Of a stretch of 6,825 nucleotides of DNA, positions 1-5,973 are shown in pieces. The position numbers were made by a program, and so were the translations under genes. The notes under the pieces were generated by a model. That model worked only from the letters and a program-made list of their open reading frames with translations, ran no database searches and had not been told where the DNA came from. Location of the stretch: positions 1-6,825 of the forward strand of contig JAFOTA010000193.1 in assembly GCA_017421145.1 (NCBI GenBank), in the 5' to 3' direction. The stretch's first letter is position 1. Each line of letters starts with the position of its first letter. The DNA is from Treponema sp. (lineage in GTDB: Bacteria; Spirochaetota; Spirochaetia; Treponematales; Treponemataceae).

Positions 1-1911
1 CACCCTTCTCCGATCCAGGTTCTTGCAATTCCGCGCCTTTTGAACGGTGAAGCGAACGTCATCGCACGTGCAAGGACAGGTACAGGAAAAACAGCCGCAT
101 TCGGACTTCCGCTCGTACAGAGAATCAGGGAAGACGCAGGTCATGTAAGGGCAATCATCCTTGAGCCGACCCGTGAGCTTGCAATGCAGACACAGACGGA
201 AATGTCATCTTTCACGACAAGCAAGTATCCTAGGACATGCGTTGTTTACGGAGGTGCATCATACAACGACCAGATCCGCTCTCTCCGCAAGGGAGTTGAA
301 ATCGTAGTCGGTACACCCGGCCGCGTTCAGGACCTCATTGACAGGGGCGCACTGGACATCAGCAAGATTGAGTATTTTATACTTGACGAAGGCGACGAAA
401 TGCTCGACATGGGATTCGTTGACGACATCGAGGAGATTTTCTCTTCAGCCAACCCGGATTCGCGCGTGCTTTTGTTCAGCGCAACCATGCCTCAGCCGAT
501 TCTCCGCATAGCTTCACAGTTCATGGGAGACTACGAGATCGTAGAGGAAGAAGGACATCAGGAAGAGCCTCTTTTGATCGACCAGAAATACTGGGTGCTT
601 CGCGAGGGTGACAAGCTTGAGGCACTGGTACGTCTCATCGACATTTCACCGGATTTCTTCGGACTTGTTTTCGTCCAGAAAAAATCAGATGCAGACTACA
701 TAAGCAAGGCATTGGATGAAAAGGGATATCAGGCCGCCGCACTGCATGGTGACATTCCTCAGAGCCAGCGCGAAAAAGTGCTTGCAAGATTCCGCTCAAA
801 GAAGACAAGGATACTTGTTGCAACTGACGTGGCTGCACGCGGTATCGATATTGAAGGCCTTACCCATGTAGTGAACTATGAGCTTCCGTTCGACGGTCCG
901 ACATACGTGCACAGAATCGGTCGTACAGGACGTGCCGGAGCCGCAGGAATGGCAGTTACCTTCGTCCGCCCGGAAGAAACACGCAGAAAGCTCGGATTTT
1001 TGAAGAATGCGGTCAAACGCTCCGCAAAGGGTGAGATGGTAGAAGGAGACATTCCTTCCATTGATGAAGTCATCGAAGCCAAAAAAGCCAGGGTTTTCAA
1101 CCAGATAAAGGAAAAGCTCGGACTCAATGCAGTTCAGGAAGATCCTGCCGAATCAGAAGCCGAAAGCCAGGAATCACAGGATATTGAATCCGCAGAAAAC
1201 GCTGAAAATACGGAGGAAACGACAACGAAGCGCGTGCCTCACCTGAGAAAGGGAGATCCAATGTTCGATGCGCTTGCAGATGAGCTTTGCGAAGGTCAGG
1301 ATCCAAAGGAAGTGGTCGCTTCACTCCTTGCCGTTACATATGGAAAAGAACTTGCAAGAAACCGCTACGGAAAGGTCAACCCGGTGGGCGGCGGAAAGAA
1401 AGAAAAGGAAGGCCGCTCAGAAAGGGGAAGCTCCGAAAACCAGACAAGGCTTTTTGTCCAGATGGGATGGTTTGACGGATACAGCCCGAGGGACATCGCC
1501 GAATACTTCTCAGACCTGCTTCACATACGCGGAAAGGACGTTGACGCAATCGACATGGCAGATAAATTCTGTCTTTTGAGCCTGCCGAAAGAAGCCGCAG
1601 CAAGGGCACTCGAAATGGCAAAGCAGGACGAAACGATCCCTCACATGCACGTTGACACGAAAGGCTCTAGCGAAGGAAGCGGACGCGGAAGGGACAGAGG
1701 TTCAAGACGCGGCGGAAGGGACAGAGGTTTCGGAGGCGACCGCAGCTTCAGGGACCGTGACCGTTTCGGAAGGGACAGAGGTGACGAAGGAAGATGGGGC
1801 GGACGCGGAAGAGACAGAGGCAGAAGCTCAAGACCAAGCTTCCACACACCCACCCAGCGCAATTCCAGGGCTGCAATCTACAGAAAGTCAAGGGACAGCG
1901 AAGAATTCTAA
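1..1911 (+). CDS. deaD: DEAD-box ATP-dependent RNA helicase, DeaD/CsdA type (5' partial)
   Basis: An ATP-driven RNA helicase of the kind that remodels structured RNA during ribosome assembly, mRNA decay or cold adaptation. The frame is open from base 1, and the first codons encode a Q-motif remnant (HPSPIQ), so the true start lies upstream; the TTG at 40 is internal. Numbering from base 1 (636 residues): motif I ARTGTGKT 24-31, PTREL 56-60, TPGR 105-108, motif II DEGD 129-132, SAT 160-162, ATDVAARGIDI 274-284, HRIGRTGR 304-311. An acidic Glu/Ser-rich linker follows (about 377-413), then a probable DbpA/CsdA-like RNA-binding domain (about 481-540) and an Arg/Gly/Asp-rich tail (about 556-621). 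Length and order resemble E. coli CsdA/DeaD. Motif II has Gly where Ala is usual. A terminator follows directly, so this gene ends its transcription unit. The helicase call is secure; the exact orthologue is less so. Confidence 0.93.
   Translation, partial: HPSPIQVLAIPRLLNGEANVIARARTGTGKTAAFGLPLVQRIREDAGHVRAIILEPTRELAMQTQTEMSSFTTSKYPRTCVVYGGASYNDQIRSLRKGVEIVVGTPGRVQDLIDRGALDISKIEYFILDEGDEMLDMGFVDDIEEIFSSANPDSRVLLFSATMPQPILRIASQFMGDYEIVEEEGHQEEPLLIDQKYWVLREGDKLEALVRLIDISPDFFGLVFVQKKSDADYISKALDEKGYQAAALHGDIPQSQREKVLARFRSKKTRILVATDVAARGIDIEGLTHVVNYELPFDGPTYVHRIGRTGRAGAAGMAVTFVRPEETRRKLGFLKNAVKRSAKGEMVEGDIPSIDEVIEAKKARVFNQIKEKLGLNAVQEDPAESEAESQESQDIESAENAENTEETTTKRVPHLRKGDPMFDALADELCEGQDPKEVVASLLAVTYGKELARNRYGKVNPVGGGKKEKEGRSERGSSENQTRLFVQMGWFDGYSPRDIAEYFSDLLHIRGKDVDAIDMADKFCLLSLPKEAAARALEMAKQDETIPHMHVDTKGSSEGSGRGRDRGSRRGGRDRGFGGDRSFRDRDRFGRDRGDEGRWGGRGRDRGRSSRPSFHTPTQRNSRAAIYRKSRDSEEF
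1687..1820 (+). repeat. In-frame imperfect repeats encoding the GRDRG tail
   Basis: The unit GGAAGGGACAGAGG occurs at 1687-1700, 1714-1727 and 1768-1781, with a one-mismatch copy at 1807-1820. The starts are 27, 54 and 39 bases apart, all multiples of three, so every copy encodes the same GRDRG-type peptide. Such Arg/Gly tails are common in bacterial DEAD-box helicases and usually bind RNA nonspecifically. The near-identical DNA suggests growth by slippage or unequal recombination, so repeat number may vary between strains. Confidence 0.75.
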
Positions 1912-1927
1912 TTTAAGGCACTGAAAA

Positions 1928-1976
1928 AAAAGGCCGGACAGCGGAAAAAACACCGTTATCCGGTCTTTTATTTTTT
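1928..1976 (+). terminator. Rho-independent terminator of the helicase gene
   Basis: The outer stem pairs 1928-1938 (A-rich, then GGCCGGA) with 1959-1969 (TCCGGTC, then T's) without a break, including one G-U pair. After a C-A mismatch, an inner stem AGCGG (1940-1944) pairs with CCGTT (1953-1957) around an A-rich loop. A T-run (1971-1976, plus 1966-1969) follows. It begins 17 bases after the helicase stop codon. The A-tract on the left gives it some bidirectional potential, but no opposing gene is seen. Confidence 0.9.
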
Positions 1977-2003
1977 CCTGCACTCACCTTCTTTAAAAAT
2001 AAC

Positions 2004-2032
2004 TTTTCACAAAGCGCATTTGGGTTTATAAT
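2004..2032 (+). promoter_or_regulatory. Sigma70-type promoter of the diguanylate cyclase gene
   Basis: A -35 box TTTTCA (2004-2009) is 17 bases from a perfect -10 box TATAAT (2027-2032). Transcription would start about 2038-2041, at or within a few bases of the ATG at 2041. No Shine-Dalgarno-like sequence precedes that ATG; the bases are T-rich (TTCATTTTG). The upstream terminator isolates this promoter from the helicase. A leaderless transcript is the inference. Confidence 0.7.
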
Positions 2033-2040
2033 TCATTTTG

Positions 2041-4002
2041 ATGCGGACTATAACTAGAATTGCTTTTGTAACAGATTACATGGAATCAGAGTATTCACAG
2101 AAACTATACGCCGGGGCTTCGGAATATGCAAAGGGACACGGCATGGAAATCCTTGCGTTTTCAATCAGCCAGATAAAATCACGGGATTTTGCCTTCGACT
2201 ACCAGACACTTTCGATTTCATCCCATCTGAGGGCGGAAAATTTCGACGGCATACTTTTTGTGTCTGGCGTTCAGCTTTGCAGCGTTTCACTGGATTATCT
2301 TTCTTCTTATATGAGGTCATTTTCCCCGGTTCCGGTCGTAAGCATAGGAAATGCAGTTCCCGGTGTTCCGTCCGTCATGGGATCCTCCGAAATCGGTTTT
2401 TCCATGATGATTTCCCATCTGATCGAAAAACACGGATGCCGCAGGATAGCGCTCATGAGCGTGCAGGCGAATTCAGCCGACATAGCGGAAAGAACTAAGG
2501 TGTTCAAGGACGTGCTTCTTTCCCACAACATAGCATACGATGAATCCATGGTTCTTTACGGCGGATATTCATACGATCTTTCGATGAGGGCGCTGAACGC
2601 ATACACAGGAGCAAAAGGACGCATAGATTTCGATGCCATAGTCGCACTGAACGACCAGATGGCATACGGATGCATAGATTATTTCCGCCAGCACAACATA
2701 AGGGTTCCGGAAGATGTGATAGTCACAGGCTTCGACGATGAGGAAAGCTCTCTTCTGATGACCCCGTCCATAACATCCATGAATCAGGAGCTTTTTCAGC
2801 AGGGATTCCAGGCCATGGAAATGCTCCACAGCGTGATGGAAGGAAAGCCGGTTGATCAGACCGTAAAGATAAATGCATCGCCGGTTTTCAGGCAGTCATG
2901 CGGATGCGTCGAAAAAAAGAGCGAACCGTTCACAAGCCTCGATGCAAACGGAATGCCCATATATTCAGGAGTGCAGATGAACACTGCGGCAAGCGATTGG
3001 TGCATGAAAAAATCCCAGTTCACGCAGATCGTAAGGCTCTACACGCAGCTCCAGACCGACATGACGCTCAATCAGTTCAGGGAACACATAAACAGGGACC
3101 TCATGTCCATAGGCATACTCTCGGGTGCGGTGGTTCTTTTTGAATCTCCCATTTCAACCGACCAGTTTGAATTCTTCCCGCTTCCTCAAAAAGCAATAGT
3201 ATACACGGCATTGGACAGGTTCTCAGGATTCTGGCTTGCAGATCAGGACAAACCGATCCAGTTCAATCCGCGCAACATGATGATTCCCGAAGGGATTTTT
3301 TCATCCATGGCCGGCATGCATGTTTGTGCGCTCTACCACACCACGACGCTCTACGGCTACCTGATTTTCCTGCCTGGGAAATACGACATGGCCATCTACA
3401 GCATGTTCACGAAGATGTTCTCAAACTCACTTTCCACCGCATACAGGCTTTCACAATCAGAAGAAGAAAAGAGGATTCTTGAGCAGGAATACGACATGGC
3501 AACGAAGATTTCCGTCACCGATGAGCTGACAGGACTTCTCAACCGCCGCGGATTCATGGAATACGGTGAAAAAGCGCTGGAACTCTCAAAGGCAAACGGA
3601 AAATTCGGCATGGTGATTTTCGGAGATCTGGACGGGCTCAAAAAAATAAACGACACTTACGGCCACACATCCGGTGACATAGCGATCCAGGCAGAAGCAG
3701 CCATACTGAAAAAGACATTCCGCCGCACGGACATAATCGGACGCATCGGTGGTGATGAATTCGCCATAATAGCACCGGGGCTTTCCGAGAAAAACCTCAT
3801 AACCCTGCGCCAGAAGCTCGACGAAATGTGCGAAGACTGGGGACGGGACACAAACGAAAAGTATTCAATATCCATAAGTCTGGGTGCATGCCCTTACAAT
3901 GCCGATGACGAAGGGGAGCTCCAGGACTTTCTTGACAAAGCCGACGCCCTTTTGTATCAGGAAAAGCAGCAGAAACATTCGCCCCATGAACTGAAGCTTT
4001 AG
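2041..4002 (+). CDS. LacI-type sensor / GAF-like / GGDEF diguanylate cyclase
   Basis: A probable cytoplasmic enzyme making cyclic di-GMP from two GTP under control of a small-molecule sensor. Numbered from the ATG at 2041 (653 residues): about 4-280 is a LacI/periplasmic-binding-protein fold, starting with the strand RIAFVTD and carrying the LacI-like stretch IRVPEDVIVTGFDDEE (about 220-235). It ends in QSCGC (about 285-289), which I recall in related sensor-cyclases. Residues about 315-465 look GAF-like (low certainty). A charged helix (about 468-488) leads to the GGDEF domain: DELTGLLNRRGF, GDLDGLKKINDTYGH, inhibitory-site RRTD (561-564), then GGDEF (570-574) after the canonical five residues. 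So it should be active and product-inhibited. There is no signal peptide, membrane segment or helix-turn-helix. The ATG is preferred over the adjacent TTG (2038); later ATGs would remove the first strand. Ile codon use differs from the fab genes. The ligand is unknown, probably a sugar. Confidence 0.9.
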   Translation: MRTITRIAFVTDYMESEYSQKLYAGASEYAKGHGMEILAFSISQIKSRDFAFDYQTLSISSHLRAENFDGILFVSGVQLCSVSLDYLSSYMRSFSPVPVVSIGNAVPGVPSVMGSSEIGFSMMISHLIEKHGCRRIALMSVQANSADIAERTKVFKDVLLSHNIAYDESMVLYGGYSYDLSMRALNAYTGAKGRIDFDAIVALNDQMAYGCIDYFRQHNIRVPEDVIVTGFDDEESSLLMTPSITSMNQELFQQGFQAMEMLHSVMEGKPVDQTVKINASPVFRQSCGCVEKKSEPFTSLDANGMPIYSGVQMNTAASDWCMKKSQFTQIVRLYTQLQTDMTLNQFREHINRDLMSIGILSGAVVLFESPISTDQFEFFPLPQKAIVYTALDRFSGFWLADQDKPIQFNPRNMMIPEGIFSSMAGMHVCALYHTTTLYGYLIFLPGKYDMAIYSMFTKMFSNSLSTAYRLSQSEEEKRILEQEYDMATKISVTDELTGLLNRRGFMEYGEKALELSKANGKFGMVIFGDLDGLKKINDTYGHTSGDIAIQAEAAILKKTFRRTDIIGRIGGDEFAIIAPGLSEKNLITLRQKLDEMCEDWGRDTNEKYSISISLGACPYNADDEGELQDFLDKADALLYQEKQQKHSPHELKL

Positions 4003-4059
4003 GAAGCGTCCTGGCATTGAATTTATAAAAAATCTTTCCTCCGAACATTCGTATATCCG

Positions 4060-4088
4060 TTGACAAGTTTATGACATTTTGACATAAT
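4060..4088 (+). promoter_or_regulatory. Strong sigma70-type promoter of the fabDGF operon
   Basis: A perfect -35 TTGACA (4060-4065) is 17 bases from CATAAT (4083-4088), matching the sigma70 consensus at 11 of 12 positions. Transcription should start near 4094-4097, giving a leader of about 70 bases before the fabD ATG. The -10 box lies inside the inverted repeat at 4071-4103, which points to repression by a bound protein. A second TTGACA at 4079-4084 has no good -10 partner. Confidence 0.78.
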
Positions 4089-4103
4089 TTGTCAAAATGT
4101 CAT
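4071..4103. promoter_or_regulatory. Perfect inverted repeat, probable operator of the fab operon
   Basis: ATGACATTTTGACA (4071-4084) and TGTCAAAATGTCAT (4090-4103) are exact reverse complements around TAATT. Each arm holds two copies of the pentamer: TGACA at 4072 and 4080, TGTCA at 4090 and 4098, giving nested outer and inner pairs. The element covers the -10 box and predicted start point, so a bound dimer or pair of dimers would block initiation. No T-run follows, which argues against a terminator. It does not match my recollection of the FapR site; TTTTGA/TCAAAA loosely recalls FabT sites. The binding protein is unknown. Confidence 0.75.
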
Positions 4104-4106
4104 TAT

Positions 4107-4140
4107 GAATCGGTTTGCGGAACATCCGCAAATCAGGTTC
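4107..4140 (+). promoter_or_regulatory. Stable hairpin in the predicted fabD 5' leader
   Basis: GGTTTGCGGA (4112-4121) pairs with TCCGCAAATC (4125-4134) around the three-base loop ACA, with one G-U pair. After a bulged A (4135), GAATC (4107-4111) pairs with GGTTC (4136-4140), with another G-U pair, extending the stem to about 15 bp. It lies inside the predicted leader, 11 bases before the ribosome binding site. No T-run follows, so it is not an ordinary terminator. It may stabilise the mRNA or be a protein-binding site; it matches no riboswitch class I recognise. Confidence 0.6.
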
Positions 4141-4151
4141 CACACGAAAAC

Positions 4152-4158
4152 AAAGAGG
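4152..4158 (+). promoter_or_regulatory. Ribosome binding site that decides the fabD start
   Basis: AAAGAGG ends seven bases before the ATG at 4166. The same frame is open further upstream to an ATG at 4115, but that ATG lies inside the leader hairpin, has no Shine-Dalgarno sequence, and would add 17 residues unlike FabD. The start at 4166 gives the expected MSKKYAFLFPGQG. Confidence 0.85.
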
Positions 4159-4165
4159 TTTAACA

Positions 4166-5122
4166 ATGTCAAAGAAGTATGCATTTCTTTTTCCGGGACA
4201 GGGAGCACAGGCTCCTGGAATGGTCAAGGACGTTGCGGAGGCTTTTCCTTCAGCGAAAAAAGTTATCGATGACGTTTCATCTGTCATCAATCTGGACATG
4301 GCAAAGCTTTTGTGGGAAGCAGATGCTGACAGTCTCGGCCGCAGCGACAACAGCCAGATTGCGATAACCACCGCTTCACTTGCAGTAATGGCAGCCCTCA
4401 AGGACAAGGGCATCGAACCATCCGCAGCCATGGGATTCAGCCTCGGAGAATTTCCTGCACTGTATGCAGCCGGAGTGCTTTCTTTTGAAAACCTCATAAA
4501 GGTTGTGCGCCAGCGCGGACTCATAATGCAGAAAGTATGCGAAGAAATCGCTGCAAAGAACGAGGGACACGCACCAGGAATGACAGCGGTTCTCGGTCTT
4601 CCGCCTGAAAAAGTTAAGGAAGTCGTTTCATCAATTCCAGACGCTTATGCAGCCAACATGAACTCAACCAAGCAGACGGTCGTTTCGGGAACCTTCGATG
4701 CACTTGACAAAGTTGAAGCCGCAGCCAAAGAAGCCGGAGCACGCCGTTGTGTACGCCTCAAGGTTGCAGGTCCGTTCCACAGTCCTCTCATGCAGGCAGC
4801 CGCAGATGAATTTGAAAAAGTCCTTGCAGACGTGGAATTTGCAGAACCAAAGATTCCTCTTTTCAGCAACGTAACCGGAAAGCAGGCAAAGGATGCAGCG
4901 GAAGTAAAAAGCAGCGCAGTCCTCCATCTGACACACCCTGTTTTGTGGACTGATGAAGAAGCCGTCCTCGAATCAATCATCAAGGCAGATTCAGGAAACG
5001 AATGGTCAGTTCTTGAGCCTGGTCCTGGAAAAGTCCTTGCTGGTCTCTGGGAAAAGACTGAGTTCGGTGCGACACTTCCTGCAATCCCTGTGAACACGGT
5101 CGAAGGAATCAACTCGCTGTAA
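4166..5122 (+). CDS. fabD: Malonyl-CoA:ACP transacylase FabD
   Basis: Transfers malonyl from coenzyme A to the phosphopantetheine arm of acyl carrier protein, supplying the two-carbon donor for cytosolic type II fatty-acid synthesis. The 318 residues fit the family (about 310). The N-terminal FPGQGAQ holds the oxyanion-hole glutamine (Q12). The nucleophile is Ser92 in GFSLGEF (90-96). VRQRG (114-118) carries the malonyl-carboxylate arginine R117, and GPFHSPLM (202-209) the catalytic His205. NVTGK (235-239) and the late EPGPGKVL (284-291) are also typical. The residue before the serine is Phe rather than the His of E. coli GHSLGE. As I recall, human mitochondrial MCAT also has Phe there (GFSVGEF), so activity should be kept. 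It is first in the operon, under the 4060-4088 promoter, and ends 46 bases before fabG. All catalytic residues are present. Confidence 0.96.
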   Translation: MSKKYAFLFPGQGAQAPGMVKDVAEAFPSAKKVIDDVSSVINLDMAKLLWEADADSLGRSDNSQIAITTASLAVMAALKDKGIEPSAAMGFSLGEFPALYAAGVLSFENLIKVVRQRGLIMQKVCEEIAAKNEGHAPGMTAVLGLPPEKVKEVVSSIPDAYAANMNSTKQTVVSGTFDALDKVEAAAKEAGARRCVRLKVAGPFHSPLMQAAADEFEKVLADVEFAEPKIPLFSNVTGKQAKDAAEVKSSAVLHLTHPVLWTDEEAVLESIIKADSGNEWSVLEPGPGKVLAGLWEKTEFGATLPAIPVNTVEGINSL

Positions 5123-5168
5123 TCAAAAAATCAGCAACATACTTATAGAAGAAAACCAAGGAGATTTT

Positions 5169-5915
5169 ATGTCACTGCTTGAAAATAAAAAGGCACTTGT
5201 AACGGGTTCATCCCGCGGAATCGGAAGAAAGATTGCCGAGACCTTCCTCAAAAACGGATGCGAAGTCTGGGGAATGTGCACGAAGGAATCAGCCGGAAAA
5301 AAGGAACTTGAGGAACTTGCCGAACAGAACGGAACCAAATTCCACGAATTCTATGCCGACGCCGGAAATGCGGATGTCCTTACCGAAGCCGTAAAGAACG
5401 CTCTCACAGAGTCAGGCGGATTTGACGTTCTTGTGAACAACGCTGGAATCACGCGCGACACGTTGAGCTTCCGCATGAAAAAGGAGGACTGGGATTCAGT
5501 AATTGCCGTAAACCTCACTTCCGCATTCATTGTCTGCCAGATTGTAAGCAACGACATGATAAGGAAAAGAAAGGGCTCAATCATCAACATGGCCTCAATC
5601 GTGGGAATCCATGGTGGAGCCGGACAGGTCAACTATTCAGCAAGCAAGGGCGGTCTGATTGCATTCAGCAAGTCCCTCGCAAAAGAGACCGGAAGCCGTG
5701 GAATCCGCGTGAACTGCATTGCACCTGGATTCATCGAAACCGACATGACACAGGCCGTGAACGAAGATTTGAGGAAGTCATGGGTCGAGCAGATTCCGCT
5801 TAAGAGAGCCGGACAGACAGAAGATGTCGCAAACGCTGCCCTCTTCCTTGCATCAGATTTGAGCACATACATAACAGGTCAGGTTCTTGGCGTTGACGGC
5901 GGCATGGGCTGCTGA
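5169..5915 (+). CDS. fabG: 3-oxoacyl-[ACP] reductase FabG
   Basis: An NADPH-dependent reductase converting 3-ketoacyl-ACP to 3-hydroxyacyl-ACP, the first reduction of each elongation cycle. The 248 residues form a classical short-chain dehydrogenase. The cofactor loop is TGSSRGIG (12-19), with NNAG at 90-93. The catalytic tetrad is Asn115, Ser143 (in NMASIVG), Tyr156 and Lys160 (YSASK). The C-terminal GQVLGVDGGM (237-246) is typical of FabG. The start is fixed by AAGGAG (5158-5163), five bases before the ATG. It lies 46 bases after fabD and 58 before fabF, with no separate strong promoter seen, so co-transcription is likely. Sequence alone cannot exclude another SDR substrate such as acetoacetyl-CoA (PhaB-like), but the setting between fabD and fabF makes FabG by far the best call. 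Confidence 0.95.
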   Translation: MSLLENKKALVTGSSRGIGRKIAETFLKNGCEVWGMCTKESAGKKELEELAEQNGTKFHEFYADAGNADVLTEAVKNALTESGGFDVLVNNAGITRDTLSFRMKKEDWDSVIAVNLTSAFIVCQIVSNDMIRKRKGSIINMASIVGIHGGAGQVNYSASKGGLIAFSKSLAKETGSRGIRVNCIAPGFIETDMTQAVNEDLRKSWVEQIPLKRAGQTEDVANAALFLASDLSTYITGQVLGVDGGMGC

Positions 5916-5928
5916 TTTCAGATTTTTT
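5897..5928 (+). terminator. Possible weak terminator or attenuator between fabG and fabF
   Basis: CGGCGGC (5897-5903) can pair with GCTGCTG (5908-5914) around the loop ATGG, giving 7 bp with two G-U pairs that overlap the fabG stop codon. A T-rich stretch follows (ATTTCAGATTTTTT, 5915-5928), but the solid T-run begins eight bases after the stem. At best this would be partial termination that lowers fabF transcription, and ribosomes reaching the stop codon would melt the stem. Low confidence. Confidence 0.25.
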
Positions 5929-5973
5929 GATTTTAGATTTTCAAATTTTACGAACAATTTTATGGAGAAAAAA

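Noticed and set aside
1652..1924. A 90-codon + strand frame over the helicase tail
   Set aside because: It is a frame-shifted reading of the GRDRG repeats. The helicase frame continues through the region to its own stop codon and terminator.
2010..2022. CAAA-N5-TTTG dyad inside the cyclase promoter spacer
   Set aside because: Only four matching bases per arm, expected by chance in AT-rich DNA, and with no resemblance to the fab palindrome.
4001..4012. Small AGGA/TCCT hairpin at the end of the cyclase gene
   Set aside because: Four base pairs and no T-run; too weak to call a terminator.
4071..4103. The palindrome as an intrinsic terminator for the cyclase gene
   Set aside because: The stem is AT-rich with no T-run after it, and it coincides with a near-consensus promoter. 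An operator explains it better. I found no convincing terminator between 4003 and 4060.
4115..4165. An upstream in-frame ATG that would extend fabD by 17 residues
   Set aside because: It falls inside the leader hairpin, has no ribosome binding site, and the added residues do not resemble FabD. The ATG at 4166 has AAAGAGG at correct spacing and gives the canonical N-terminus.
4069..5112. Long minus-strand open frames at 4069-4524 and 4645-5112
   Set aside because: They lie opposite fabD, show no recognisable motifs or ribosome sites, and are explained by the codon pattern of the real gene on the other strand.
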